Assembly: GCA_025451875.1 (NCBI GenBank)
Contig: JANWJQ010000048.1
Span: 1 to 41,836 of the forward strand
Origin: Rhizomicrobium sp.
GTDB taxonomy: Bacteria > Pseudomonadota > Alphaproteobacteria > Micropepsales > Micropepsaceae
Length of the DNA: 41,836 bases
Reading direction: 5' to 3'
This document shows, piece by piece, positions 1 to 7,344 of the stretch. Positions within the stretch are counted from its first letter, which is position 1, and the number at the start of each line of letters is the position of its first letter. Below the pieces are notes generated by a model. The model ran no database searches. It was not told the origin of the DNA and worked only from the letters and a program-made list of their open reading frames with translations. The position numbers and the translations under genes were made by a program.

Positions 1-1459
1 ACAGTTCACGAATATCGTGTCGATGCAAAAGCTCGGTAATCTCATTGGTAGTCATGTTTATGCGACCGCTTTCGGCAGTCGTCGACAGATTGCCGAACCT
101 CCTGAAAAATTCCGTTATAAGATGATCCGAAAGACGAATAAGACGCTCGCGAAAATCACCTTCGGATGCATATTCGCCGCCATAGAAAGCGGACAGCTTG
201 CGATAAGGTTCGGTGAGACGATGATCACGAAGGTGAACTTCACGATCTTTTTCCAACACCTTATATGTTATTTCGAGAAGGAGGATATACTGCCACAGTG
301 CAGTTATCAGATGTTGCTGAGCACCAACCGCGAGAAAATCCAGGATGCGTTCTTTCAATTTAACTAGCTGATAGCCTTCGGGCTTCAAGTCGACAACAAC
401 GTTCTGCTTATTTGAGCGAATCCGATCTCTCACCTGCAAGAACAGCGCGGTTTTTCCTGATCCTTTCCTCCCAACAACCAGATTAACTTCGCCACGTAGC
501 GCTCTCTGGAATTCATCCGTCGCTAAATAGTAATCCGAAAGTGCCGTCATTTCGTTTTCGGCTGTTGGATCGCCCACAGAAAGTCCCGTCAAGAGGGTAG
601 CGGTTGCCGATTTCGCTTCACGTGCCTTTTGACTGAATTCTGTGATTTCTAGCGAGAATGCCTGGATGACCTCGGGGATATCATCCGGATGGCGGTATTT
701 CTTTGTGATGTCTCGCACGTCAAGGGGAGGGACAAAGTCATGTGGGTGAATAAGTAGCGTTGGAACTTCCAGCGCAAGAGCTAGTCCGGCTACGAACATC
801 GCACGTATATTTTGCTCACGTGACTTCACGATAGCGTGCGGCTGCAGCATTGCAATAACGCCAGCCGATTGAGACACGTGTCTGACGGCATCCATAGCCG
901 ACAGTCGTACCTCTTCATCGGGATTGAAGCTCCGATACTTCCAACGGGCTTTCTTAATTCGTGAAACTAGAAGGAGTTGCGCATCACCCTTTTTGTCAGG
1001 CTCAACGATATAGACCGGTTGCTGATGGTTGATCGCGACTTCGAACTCGAGTGGCTTGAAATCTTGATGGGACCGCAACAGTTTTACAAGTTTTTCAGAT
1101 GTATCGTATTGTTCGAACCCAAGCGTGTCGAATATGCCGATAGATTGCGCGAGCGCTCGATCCCCTTGATAAGTGCTGTTCACGAAAAGGAGACAACGTT
1201 TTTTGCTCCCAATTGCATATCCGATTTCAAACGCGACGTTTTCATTTAGGTAGGTTATGTCAGCTGCGAGGAATTCACACGTAGAAATCTTCCCGAATAT
1301 GGGGGCGGTCAGCGGAATGCCCGAGATATCATTCTTCTCCCACCCTTCTAGTGCGAGCGATCGACCAGGATTGTTGTAATTTGCGATAGCTGTCCTGATG
1401 GTCTGAGCAACTTCGAATGGCGCCCCTGGATAGGCAAAAAAAGCCCTTTCATTCGTCAT
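1..1459 (-). CDS. TIR-like / P-loop NTPase fusion protein, 3' end beyond window (candidate defence gene)
   Basis: An uninterrupted minus-strand frame runs from an ATG at 1459 to the left edge (486 codons visible, no stop), so the C-terminus is missing. Residues 1 to about 120 resemble the TIR / nucleoside 2-deoxyribosyltransferase-like fold: an N-terminal FFAYPG strand, then FLAADITYLNENVAFEIGY, the typical (A)D-x-N-x-NV-x-FE-x-GY signature with the putative catalytic Glu. Residues about 130-265 look like a second domain of the same fold (GVIAMLQ, then RE-N-x-x-A-x-FVAGLALA) in which that Glu is replaced by Val. A Walker A motif GRKGSGKT follows (Lys336), with flanking sequence recalling the Sll1717-type P-loop ATPases; no Walker B is visible before the edge. 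A GGAGAGG lies upstream of the ATG. Such TIR-plus-NTPase layouts are common in antiphage proteins, so a defence role is an inference. Base composition is AT-richer than the genes after 2335. The reading frame is certain; the family name is less so. Confidence 0.8.
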   Translation of the reverse strand, partial: MTNERAFFAYPGAPFEVAQTIRTAIANYNNPGRSLALEGWEKNDISGIPLTAPIFGKISTCEFLAADITYLNENVAFEIGYAIGSKKRCLLFVNSTYQGDRALAQSIGIFDTLGFEQYDTSEKLVKLLRSHQDFKPLEFEVAINHQQPVYIVEPDKKGDAQLLLVSRIKKARWKYRSFNPDEEVRLSAMDAVRHVSQSAGVIAMLQPHAIVKSREQNIRAMFVAGLALALEVPTLLIHPHDFVPPLDVRDITKKYRHPDDIPEVIQAFSLEITEFSQKAREAKSATATLLTGLSVGDPTAENEMTALSDYYLATDEFQRALRGEVNLVVGRKGSGKTALFLQVRDRIRSNKQNVVVDLKPEGYQLVKLKERILDFLAVGAQQHLITALWQYILLLEITYKVLEKDREVHLRDHRLTEPYRKLSAFYGGEYASEGDFRERLIRLSDHLITEFFRRFGNLSTTAESGRINMTTNEITELLHRHDIREL

Positions 1460-1665
1460 GTTGCGTTACCGCCTCTCCGAACTAATGCTTGGCTAAGTCA
1501 GCTACCACCGCAATATAGCTCGGCAATTCCAACCCGTACACCGACACACTTGAGCTCACCTTTTTTGTTAAATCGGGCTGGTGAAGTCACACTTGCCAAT
1601 CAATCCGTACACGGACTTCTCAACAGAAGCAGCACCTGTATCGGAAAGACTTAGGCGTAACCTCA

Positions 1666-2205
1666 TTACTCGTCGAATAATCCTAAATCGCTGTGCGGCA
1701 CGTCAGCTAATGTGGGCCAAGATAAAGGACTATCATTGGAGGATTTTGTCCTGATTTTAAGAACGCGCGGGTCTATCTTGTCGTAGCTGACTATCGACCC
1801 GAGGTCTTTTGCAATCTTAATAACAAACTCAGACCAATCTGAGGCCTCGGATCGCGAGGACCGATCTAACACGAAGTCCCAAGCATACGACCAATCGAGC
1901 GAAACGGTTTTCGGTAGTTGAGCTGACTCGAGAGCGAGATGTACATATGGAGGATCTCCGCTTGATGACGGTTTCAGATCAGCACCGATTGGCCAAAGAC
2001 AAACGACTTTGTCAGCGTTTCCACCAAATTGACGGCGCACCTCGGGAGGGCAGCTGCTGACCGCGCTCGGGAGGAGCCCTTGTGTTCGAATGCTGGCCAA
2101 GTTGTTCAGGGGCGTTTTATGAACGAACCCGGGGAAACGCGCGACAAGAGCTGCGCGAGCATCAGACATTTTGGTGTTGATGAGGGAATAAACGTCCAAC
2201 GGCAT
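1666..2205 (-). CDS. Hypothetical 179-aa protein, possibly ART/DarT-like fold
   Basis: This gene lies upstream of, and in the same orientation as, the TIR-like/NTPase gene, with 206 bases between them, and shares its lower GC content. The N-terminal stretch FVHKTPLNNLASIRTQGLLP resembles the opening H-x-T...NL-x-SI-x-x-x-GLL element of DarT and RNA 2'-phosphotransferase-like ADP-ribosyltransferase folds. It is followed by a VVCLWPIG strand and, near the end, an I-x-P-x-x-L-K-I segment ahead of a Trp, also common in such folds. No complete catalytic triad can be assigned by eye, so the resemblance is weak and function is unknown. The start may be ATG 2205 or the internal ATG at 2169 (MSDARAAL); neither has a convincing ribosome binding site. 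Codon use and composition match the neighbouring accessory gene rather than the chromosomal genes after 2335. Confidence 0.65.
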   Translation of the reverse strand: MPLDVYSLINTKMSDARAALVARFPGFVHKTPLNNLASIRTQGLLPSAVSSCPPEVRRQFGGNADKVVCLWPIGADLKPSSSGDPPYVHLALESAQLPKTVSLDWSYAWDFVLDRSSRSEASDWSEFVIKIAKDLGSIVSYDKIDPRVLKIRTKSSNDSPLSWPTLADVPHSDLGLFDE

Positions 2206-2290
2206 AAAGAAATTGCATTGGGCAATGTCGACTTAAGACATCGTCGTCTTCTTTCGCACGATGTCAAGTTATTGGGCTATTCCTATACCC

Positions 2291-2309
2291 CCCTCCCTCA
2301 AGGGGAGGG
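2291..2309. repeat. CCCTCCC/GGGAGGG hairpin
   Basis: A perfect 7-base inverted repeat (CCCTCCC, loop TCAAG, GGGAGGG) lies between the accessory region and the MarC-family gene. It resembles the larger CTCCCC-type hairpin repeat at 28290-28425, so it may be a remnant of the same dispersed intergenic repeat. It also falls close to the change in base composition. Confidence 0.5.
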
Positions 2310-2334
2310 TTGGAAATGTGCTACACCGCGACTC

Positions 2335-2964
2335 ATGTTCCACCTGTTCGCCAGCTCCCTGACCACGTTGTTCGTCGCCATCGGGCCGGTAGAAGTGGCG
2401 TCGATGTTCCTGGCGCTGACGGCCGGCATGGATGCACCGCACCGGCGCAAGCTCGCCATCCTCTCCGCCACCACCGCGCTCGGCGTGTTGCTTGCTTTCG
2501 CCTTGGGCGGCATTCAACTGTTGTCGCTGATCGGCGTCGGCCTGCCCGCCTTCCGCACCGCGGGCGGCGTGCTGCTGCTGATGGTCTCCGCCGACCTGCT
2601 GCTGGCGCAGCACTCCGCGATCTCCTCGATCACCAGCACCGAGGAACACGAAGCCAAGATCCAGAAGACCGACATCGCCATCTTCCCGCTCGCCATTCCA
2701 CTCACCGCCGGTCCGGGAAGCATGACCGCGATGGTGCTGCTCATGGGCAAGGCGCACACGGTGCCGGAAACCGGCGTCGTGATCGGCGCGCTGGTGCTGA
2801 TGATCTTCGTCACCTTCCTGTCGATGCTGCTGTCCGACCGGCTGATGAAAGTGCTGGGCATCACCGGCGCCAACGTGATCGCGCGCGTGTCGGGTATTTT
2901 CCTGGCCGCGCTGGCGATGCAATTCATATTCGACGGCTTGAGCGCGAGCCGCCTGTTCAGTTGA
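2335..2964 (+). CDS. MarC family integral membrane protein
   Basis: This 209-residue protein has about six hydrophobic segments (around residues 5-25, 40-65, 70-90, 120-145, 150-170 and 185-205). It matches the MarC/UPF0056 family, including the early IGPVEVASMFLAL segment and the PLAIPLTAGPGSMTAM repeat-like segment in the second half, both typical of the family. MarC proteins are inner-membrane proteins of unsettled function; the old link to multiple antibiotic resistance was not supported experimentally. The same frame is open back to 2029, but that part overlaps the minus-strand 179-aa gene and has no membrane-protein character, so the ATG at 2335 is chosen. It is the first gene on the GC-rich side of the composition change. 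Confidence 0.88.
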   Translation: MFHLFASSLTTLFVAIGPVEVASMFLALTAGMDAPHRRKLAILSATTALGVLLAFALGGIQLLSLIGVGLPAFRTAGGVLLLMVSADLLLAQHSAISSITSTEEHEAKIQKTDIAIFPLAIPLTAGPGSMTAMVLLMGKAHTVPETGVVIGALVLMIFVTFLSMLLSDRLMKVLGITGANVIARVSGIFLAALAMQFIFDGLSASRLFS

Positions 2965-2982
2965 ACCTGCCGTGTATTCACG

Positions 2983-3005
2983 GGCAATGCGCCCATTGCA
3001 TTGCC
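2983..3005 (+). terminator. Possible hairpin after the MarC gene
   Basis: GGCAATGC and GCATTGCC form an 8-base stem with a 7-base loop, 18 bases past the MarC-family stop codon. No T-run follows, so it is at best a weak terminator or a processing hairpin. An alternative stem GCAATG/CATTGC uses the same left arm. Confidence 0.3.
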
Positions 3006-3079
3006 GATCGGCCCGCCATTCCCTTGCAACCGCGTGCGGCGCTGACTACCTGCGAGAGTAGTCCTGGGGATTTCGCACC

Positions 3080-4399
3080 ATGCGTACAGCCGTTGCCGCT
3101 CTCGCTCTCGCCGTTTCGTTCGCATCCGCGGCACAGGCGGACACCACGAAGGATTGTCATGTCGGATCGTATCGATTGAGCGATGGCATGGCGGTGGATG
3201 TCGCCCCGACGGATGGCGATGGTTTGCGCTGGCGTTCGTGGAGCGGTGAAACCGGGCTCCTGAAGAAACAGGCCGATGGCACATGGACCAGCACGCTGGG
3301 CTGGACCGGCAAGCCGGATGGCAAAACGGTGTCGTTCTCCGATCGCGCCAAAGGCGAAATCACCTTCGGCAAAATCTCCGGAACGCGCATCGCCTTCGAT
3401 GTGACCAATGCGAATTTCGAGAGCCATGGCGTGAAACTCGCCGGCCGCCTTGTCATGCCAAAAGGCAGTGGCAAGGTGCCTGTGGTGGTGTTGATCCACG
3501 GCTCGGAGCATGACTCCGCGCTCGATTTCTACGCCTTGCAGCGCATGTTCCCGGCGCAGGGCATCGGCGTCTTCGTCTTCGACAAACGCGGCACGGGCGT
3601 ATCGGGCGGCACATACACGCAGGATTTCGATACCCTCGCCGATGACGATATCGCGGCGATGCAGGAAGCGCGCAAGCTTGCCGGCGCGCGCGCAGGTCGC
3701 GTCGGCTATCAGGGCGGCAGCGAAGCGGGATGGGTCGTGCCACTGGCGGTGAACAAGGTGCCGGTGGATTTCGCGATCATCGGCTTCGGCCTCGCCGTCA
3801 CGGTGCTGGAGGAAGATCAGGAGAGCGTCGCGCTCGACATGTATTTTCACCACCATTCGGCGGACGACACAAAGAAGGCGCTCGAATTGGCGCGCGCTGG
3901 TGAGACGCTTATCGAAACGCGCAGCATGGATGGCTATGACAAGTTCGATGCGCTGCGCCAGAAATACAAACATGAGCCCTGGTACAAGGACGTGCACGGC
4001 GACTTCCTGTTCTTCGTCCTGCCGCTGGACAAAGCGCAGATGGAAGCAGCCGAAAAGCAGTTCGATTTCCATACGCCCTTCCGCTACGAGCCGATGCCGA
4101 CCTTGCGCGCTTCCACCACGCCGCAGCTTTGGATCCTGGGCAGCGACGATCTGGATGCGCCCAGCCCGGAAACCTCCAAGCGCATCAAATCGCTGATCGC
4201 GGATGGCAAGGATTTCACCCTTGCCGTCTATCCCGGTGCGGAACATGGCATGACGGAATATGAGCTGAACGCGAAAGGCGAGCGCGTCTCGACACGTTTC
4301 GTGCCGGACTATTTCCAGATGATGGCCGACTTCATCCGCGATGGACGCATCGGCCAACATTATGGGAAAGCGGAGATCACGCAGCCCCGCGCGCACTAA
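3080..4399 (+). CDS. Secreted alpha/beta hydrolase
   Basis: A 439-residue protein with an N-terminal signal peptide (cleavage after about residue 20, ...SAAQA). An N-terminal beta-rich stretch of about 110 residues precedes an alpha/beta-hydrolase fold. Visible fold markers are VVVLIHGSEHD (HG oxyanion motif, about residues 135-145), the nucleophile elbow GYQGGSEAGW with Ser at about residue 214, an acid candidate in LGSDDLDAP, and the catalytic His in PGAEHGM near the C-terminus. The family (S33 / dienelactone-hydrolase-like) acts on esters or peptides; no substrate can be assigned. It is probably periplasmic. The gene stands alone between MarC and the outer-membrane protein. Long minus-strand and +1 frames over it are high-GC shadows. 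Confidence 0.87.
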   Translation: MRTAVAALALAVSFASAAQADTTKDCHVGSYRLSDGMAVDVAPTDGDGLRWRSWSGETGLLKKQADGTWTSTLGWTGKPDGKTVSFSDRAKGEITFGKISGTRIAFDVTNANFESHGVKLAGRLVMPKGSGKVPVVVLIHGSEHDSALDFYALQRMFPAQGIGVFVFDKRGTGVSGGTYTQDFDTLADDDIAAMQEARKLAGARAGRVGYQGGSEAGWVVPLAVNKVPVDFAIIGFGLAVTVLEEDQESVALDMYFHHHSADDTKKALELARAGETLIETRSMDGYDKFDALRQKYKHEPWYKDVHGDFLFFVLPLDKAQMEAAEKQFDFHTPFRYEPMPTLRASTTPQLWILGSDDLDAPSPETSKRIKSLIADGKDFTLAVYPGAEHGMTEYELNAKGERVSTRFVPDYFQMMADFIRDGRIGQHYGKAEITQPRAH

Positions 4400-4521
4400 C
4401 ATCTTCGTGTGACTGTCATCGATTACATCTTGCGGTCACTGGCCGCGCGCGGGTGGTTGTGGTTAGACTTTAACGCTCGCGACGGGCTGGCCCCTTCGCC
4501 GAACGAACTCAGGATTGTTGG

Positions 4522-5970
4522 ATGTCGAAGGTCTGGCATTGGGCGGCGATTGCCGTTGCTGCCATCCCCGGCCCGGCCCTTGCCGATGCCGCGCAAAGTT
4601 CCGCATTCAAGCTGCCGAGCAATGTCGCGGTGAATGTCAGCGGTGGCGCGGCAAATCCGGATGGCAGCGGCCTCAAGAGCGACACCAGCGTCGATATCCA
4701 GACGGCCGTCGGCGATGCCAAGCTCAGCGGAACCTTCATCAGCGCGCCGTCAAGCCCGTCGCAGCCTGCCGACCAGACACAACGCAAGCTTGGTCTCGAT
4801 TCCACATTGCATGGTCCGGCGGGCGTGACCGTTTCCATCAACGCCGGCAGCGAGATTCAGGACACGCGGCAGTACGGGATGCTCGTTCCGGCCGGCCTTG
4901 CCGCCACCAGCGCGACCACGCAGCAGAACACAGCCTCCGCGACCGCCACCGTCCGTCCTCTATCGGATGTCGGCGTGACCATGGGCGTCAGCCAGAGCCA
5001 CAGCGTCACCGCGCAGGACAACCAGCCGGTCACCGGCGCGCGGCAGAGCAATACCGTGACGGCGGACGATCGCCAGGTTTTCGCCAGCGCCGACTGGACG
5101 CCCGTTCCGTCCATCACCCTCAACGCCGGCGCGAAGTCGCAAGAGATGCGCGTGTCGTCCCGCGGCATGGGCGACAACGCCGATCAATATCGCTACGCCA
5201 CGCCCAGTGCTTCCGCCACCGCGCAACTTTGGGATGGCGCACAGATGAAGCTGAGCGGCGAAGACGCCGTGTCGCCGGTGAATCCGTATGATTTCGCGGC
5301 GCTGGCGCAAGCGGCTGGTCCCGACACCGATCTGCGCCTGGCGCCCAACCGCGAATGGCGCAACCGGGCGAGCCTGACGCAGAATCTGGACAATGGTGCA
5401 TCGCTGTCGGCCACCGTCACGCAGGCGCGCATCGAGAGCACCACCGAACTTGCGCTGACGCCCGATGGCGCCACCGCGCCTTCCAGCGTCTCCGGCGGCA
5501 CGCGAAAGCAGCTCGACGCCAATCTTTCGATGCCGCTGTCCGGCATCGGCCTGCCCGACACGACGCTGTCGTCGCAGGCGACGCTGCGCCAGTCGCGCAT
5601 CCGCGATCCATTGACCGGCCAGTTGCGCCGCGTCTCCGGCGAAGTGCCGCGCGATGCGGGCGTGAAGCTCACGCACAAGGATCACAAGCATCATCTGGAA
5701 TGGGGCGTGACCGGCAATCTGGGGACCACGCAGAATTTCTATCAGCCCGCGCAAATGACGGCGCTGCGCACCGATAGTGGGGTCGGCGCCTTCGTCACCT
5801 ACAAGCCGGGGAAATATGTCGTCTCGCTCAATGCCGACGGGCTTCTTGGCGGCACCCGCAGCCAGACGGACACGCTCTACAACGGCACACGGCTGGGCAA
5901 TATCGAAACGGTCAATCGCACAAGCGATTCAAGCCCGCTGGTGAGTGTATCGGTGTCGCAGAAGTTCTAA
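4522..5970 (+). CDS. Outer-membrane beta-barrel protein
   Basis: A 482-residue protein with a signal peptide (about residues 1-22, ...GPALA-DA). The remainder alternates short amphipathic strands rich in Ser, Thr, Gly, Asn and Gln, such as VSVNAG-like and LSATVTQARIEST segments, and ends in a C-terminal SVSVSQKF, the aromatic-terminated last strand recognised by the BAM machinery. The strand pattern resembles the barrel half of TonB-dependent receptors, but no plug domain or TonB box is visible, so it may be a plug-less barrel or another large porin-like family. A CAGGA sequence precedes the ATG. Its stop codon overlaps the stop of the convergent P450 gene by four bases. Specific function unknown. 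Confidence 0.75.
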   Translation: MSKVWHWAAIAVAAIPGPALADAAQSSAFKLPSNVAVNVSGGAANPDGSGLKSDTSVDIQTAVGDAKLSGTFISAPSSPSQPADQTQRKLGLDSTLHGPAGVTVSINAGSEIQDTRQYGMLVPAGLAATSATTQQNTASATATVRPLSDVGVTMGVSQSHSVTAQDNQPVTGARQSNTVTADDRQVFASADWTPVPSITLNAGAKSQEMRVSSRGMGDNADQYRYATPSASATAQLWDGAQMKLSGEDAVSPVNPYDFAALAQAAGPDTDLRLAPNREWRNRASLTQNLDNGASLSATVTQARIESTTELALTPDGATAPSSVSGGTRKQLDANLSMPLSGIGLPDTTLSSQATLRQSRIRDPLTGQLRRVSGEVPRDAGVKLTHKDHKHHLEWGVTGNLGTTQNFYQPAQMTALRTDSGVGAFVTYKPGKYVVSLNADGLLGGTRSQTDTLYNGTRLGNIETVNRTSDSSPLVSVSVSQKF

Positions 5971-7169
5971 GCCACGCGTTTTGCGGGCCGGAACGTCACC
6001 GGCAGATGCTTCGGACCTGAAATGAAATTCGACGGCAGCCATTCGGCGCTGCCGATCTTCAGATCGTCCAGGCGCGTGAGCACTTCGCGCAGGATCGCAT
6101 CGATCTCCAGCCGCGCGATGTGCTGGCCGAGACAGCCATGCGGCCCGGTGCCGAAGGCGATGTGCTCGTTGGGAGCGCGCGCGAGGTTGAGCGCATCCGG
6201 CGCATCGAACTTCTCCGGATCGCGATTGGCCGAACCGAAATACATCACGACCTTGTCGCCTTCCTTGATCTGTTCGCCGCCGATGATGACGTCATGCTTG
6301 GCGGTGCGGCGCATATAGATCACGGGCGTGGTGTAGCGCAGCAATTCCTCGCGCGCGGACGGCAGGCGTGCATCGAGATCGGCTTTCAGCCATGCCAGTT
6401 GTTCGGGATTCTCGAACAACGCGATCAATCCGGATGAAAGAAGGTTGCGCGTCGTGTCGCCACCCGCGTCCACCAGCAGAAGGAAGAACAAGAGGAATTC
6501 GATGTCGTCCAGCTTCTTGCCGTCCACTTCGGCCTGCAACAGCTTGGTCGCGAGGTCATCCCTCGGGCGCGCGCGCTTTTCTTCGATCACGCCGCGGCCA
6601 TATTCGAACATCTTGAGCACCGCCATGCCACCGGCATTGGCCTCTTGCGCTTCCGGCGCGGTGTGGATGGCTTCGGTAAGCTTGTAGAGTTCGCGGCCGT
6701 CATCGAGCGGGATGCCGAGCAATTCCGCGATGACATAAGACGGCATCTCGCCCGCGATGTGCGAAACGAAATCGCATTCGCCTCGTTCGATCACCTCGTC
6801 CACGATGCGGCGCGCCAGTTCGTTCAGCCGCGGCGCGCGGCCCGCCGACACCGGCTGCGTGAATTCGTTGCGGATGAGTTTGCGATACGCTGTATGTTGC
6901 GGCGGGTCCATCATCAGCATCATCTTGTAGCCGCCGAACCCCATCGCCTGCTCGGCGGCAGGGTCTTGAATCATGATCGTCGGCTCGGACGAGAAGTTCT
7001 GGAAATCGCGATCGACCGTCCACACATCCTTGTAACGCGTCACGGCCCAGAAGCCGGGACCGGCCGGTTCTTCGTGCCAGAACACCGGCGCGTTCTCACG
7101 CAGCCAGCGATATTGCGCCAGGGGATGACCGGCGGCGAAGCTTTCGGGAACAAGAAGATCGATTTTCAT
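5967..7169 (-). CDS. Cytochrome P450
   Basis: A 400-residue soluble bacterial P450, of standard length. Hallmarks in order are DPPQHTAYR in the C-helix region (heme propionate contact), the I-helix oxygen-activation motif VDAGGDTTRN, the ExxR motif in EELLRYTTP, and the heme-ligand loop FGTGPHGCLGQHIAR with Cys346. The GPHxCLG loop and overall style recall CYP125/142/linalool-hydroxylase-type class I enzymes that hydroxylate terpenoids or sterols; the substrate here is unknown. It would need a ferredoxin and reductase, and none is adjacent. The frame is open upstream to 7346, but the ATG at 7169 gives the normal N-terminus (MKIDLLVPESF) and avoids overlap with the divergent tal-pgi gene. The 175-base divergent region must hold both promoters. 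Confidence 0.95.
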   Translation of the reverse strand: MKIDLLVPESFAAGHPLAQYRWLRENAPVFWHEEPAGPGFWAVTRYKDVWTVDRDFQNFSSEPTIMIQDPAAEQAMGFGGYKMMLMMDPPQHTAYRKLIRNEFTQPVSAGRAPRLNELARRIVDEVIERGECDFVSHIAGEMPSYVIAELLGIPLDDGRELYKLTEAIHTAPEAQEANAGGMAVLKMFEYGRGVIEEKRARPRDDLATKLLQAEVDGKKLDDIEFLLFFLLLVDAGGDTTRNLLSSGLIALFENPEQLAWLKADLDARLPSAREELLRYTTPVIYMRRTAKHDVIIGGEQIKEGDKVVMYFGSANRDPEKFDAPDALNLARAPNEHIAFGTGPHGCLGQHIARLEIDAILREVLTRLDDLKIGSAEWLPSNFISGPKHLPVTFRPAKRVA

Positions 7170-7344
7170 GAGCGTTTCGTCACATAGCAAAAGACAGGAA
7201 CAAACAGGGGATTTTTGCGTTTCGACATGTGGCGCAAGCCCATCCCTTTTCGCAGAATTGGTCAACTCGCACGGCGTCACACAAAGATGCATTATAAATC
7301 GCTTTCCGCAGCGTCCGCTTACATCACACCGCATGGGGCATGAC

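Noticed and set aside
17..1249. Plus-strand ORFs at 17-367 and 977-1249
   Set aside because: They are antisense to the continuous minus-strand frame 1-1459, which has recognisable domains; the short ORFs have none.
2978..4402. 474-residue minus-strand ORF over the alpha/beta hydrolase
   Set aside because: High-GC shadow: Arg/His/Ala-rich, no domain, opposite a clear hydrolase with signal peptide.
7230..7300. Promoter for tal-pgi around the TATAAA at about 7292-7297
   Set aside because: A reasonable -10 is present, but no -35 lies at 16-18 bases, so it was not listed as a feature.
7168..7344. N-terminal extension of tal-pgi back to 7168 and of the P450 up to 7346
   Set aside because: The extensions overlap each other, lack homology and would remove the divergent promoter region; the internal ATGs begin the conserved sequence.
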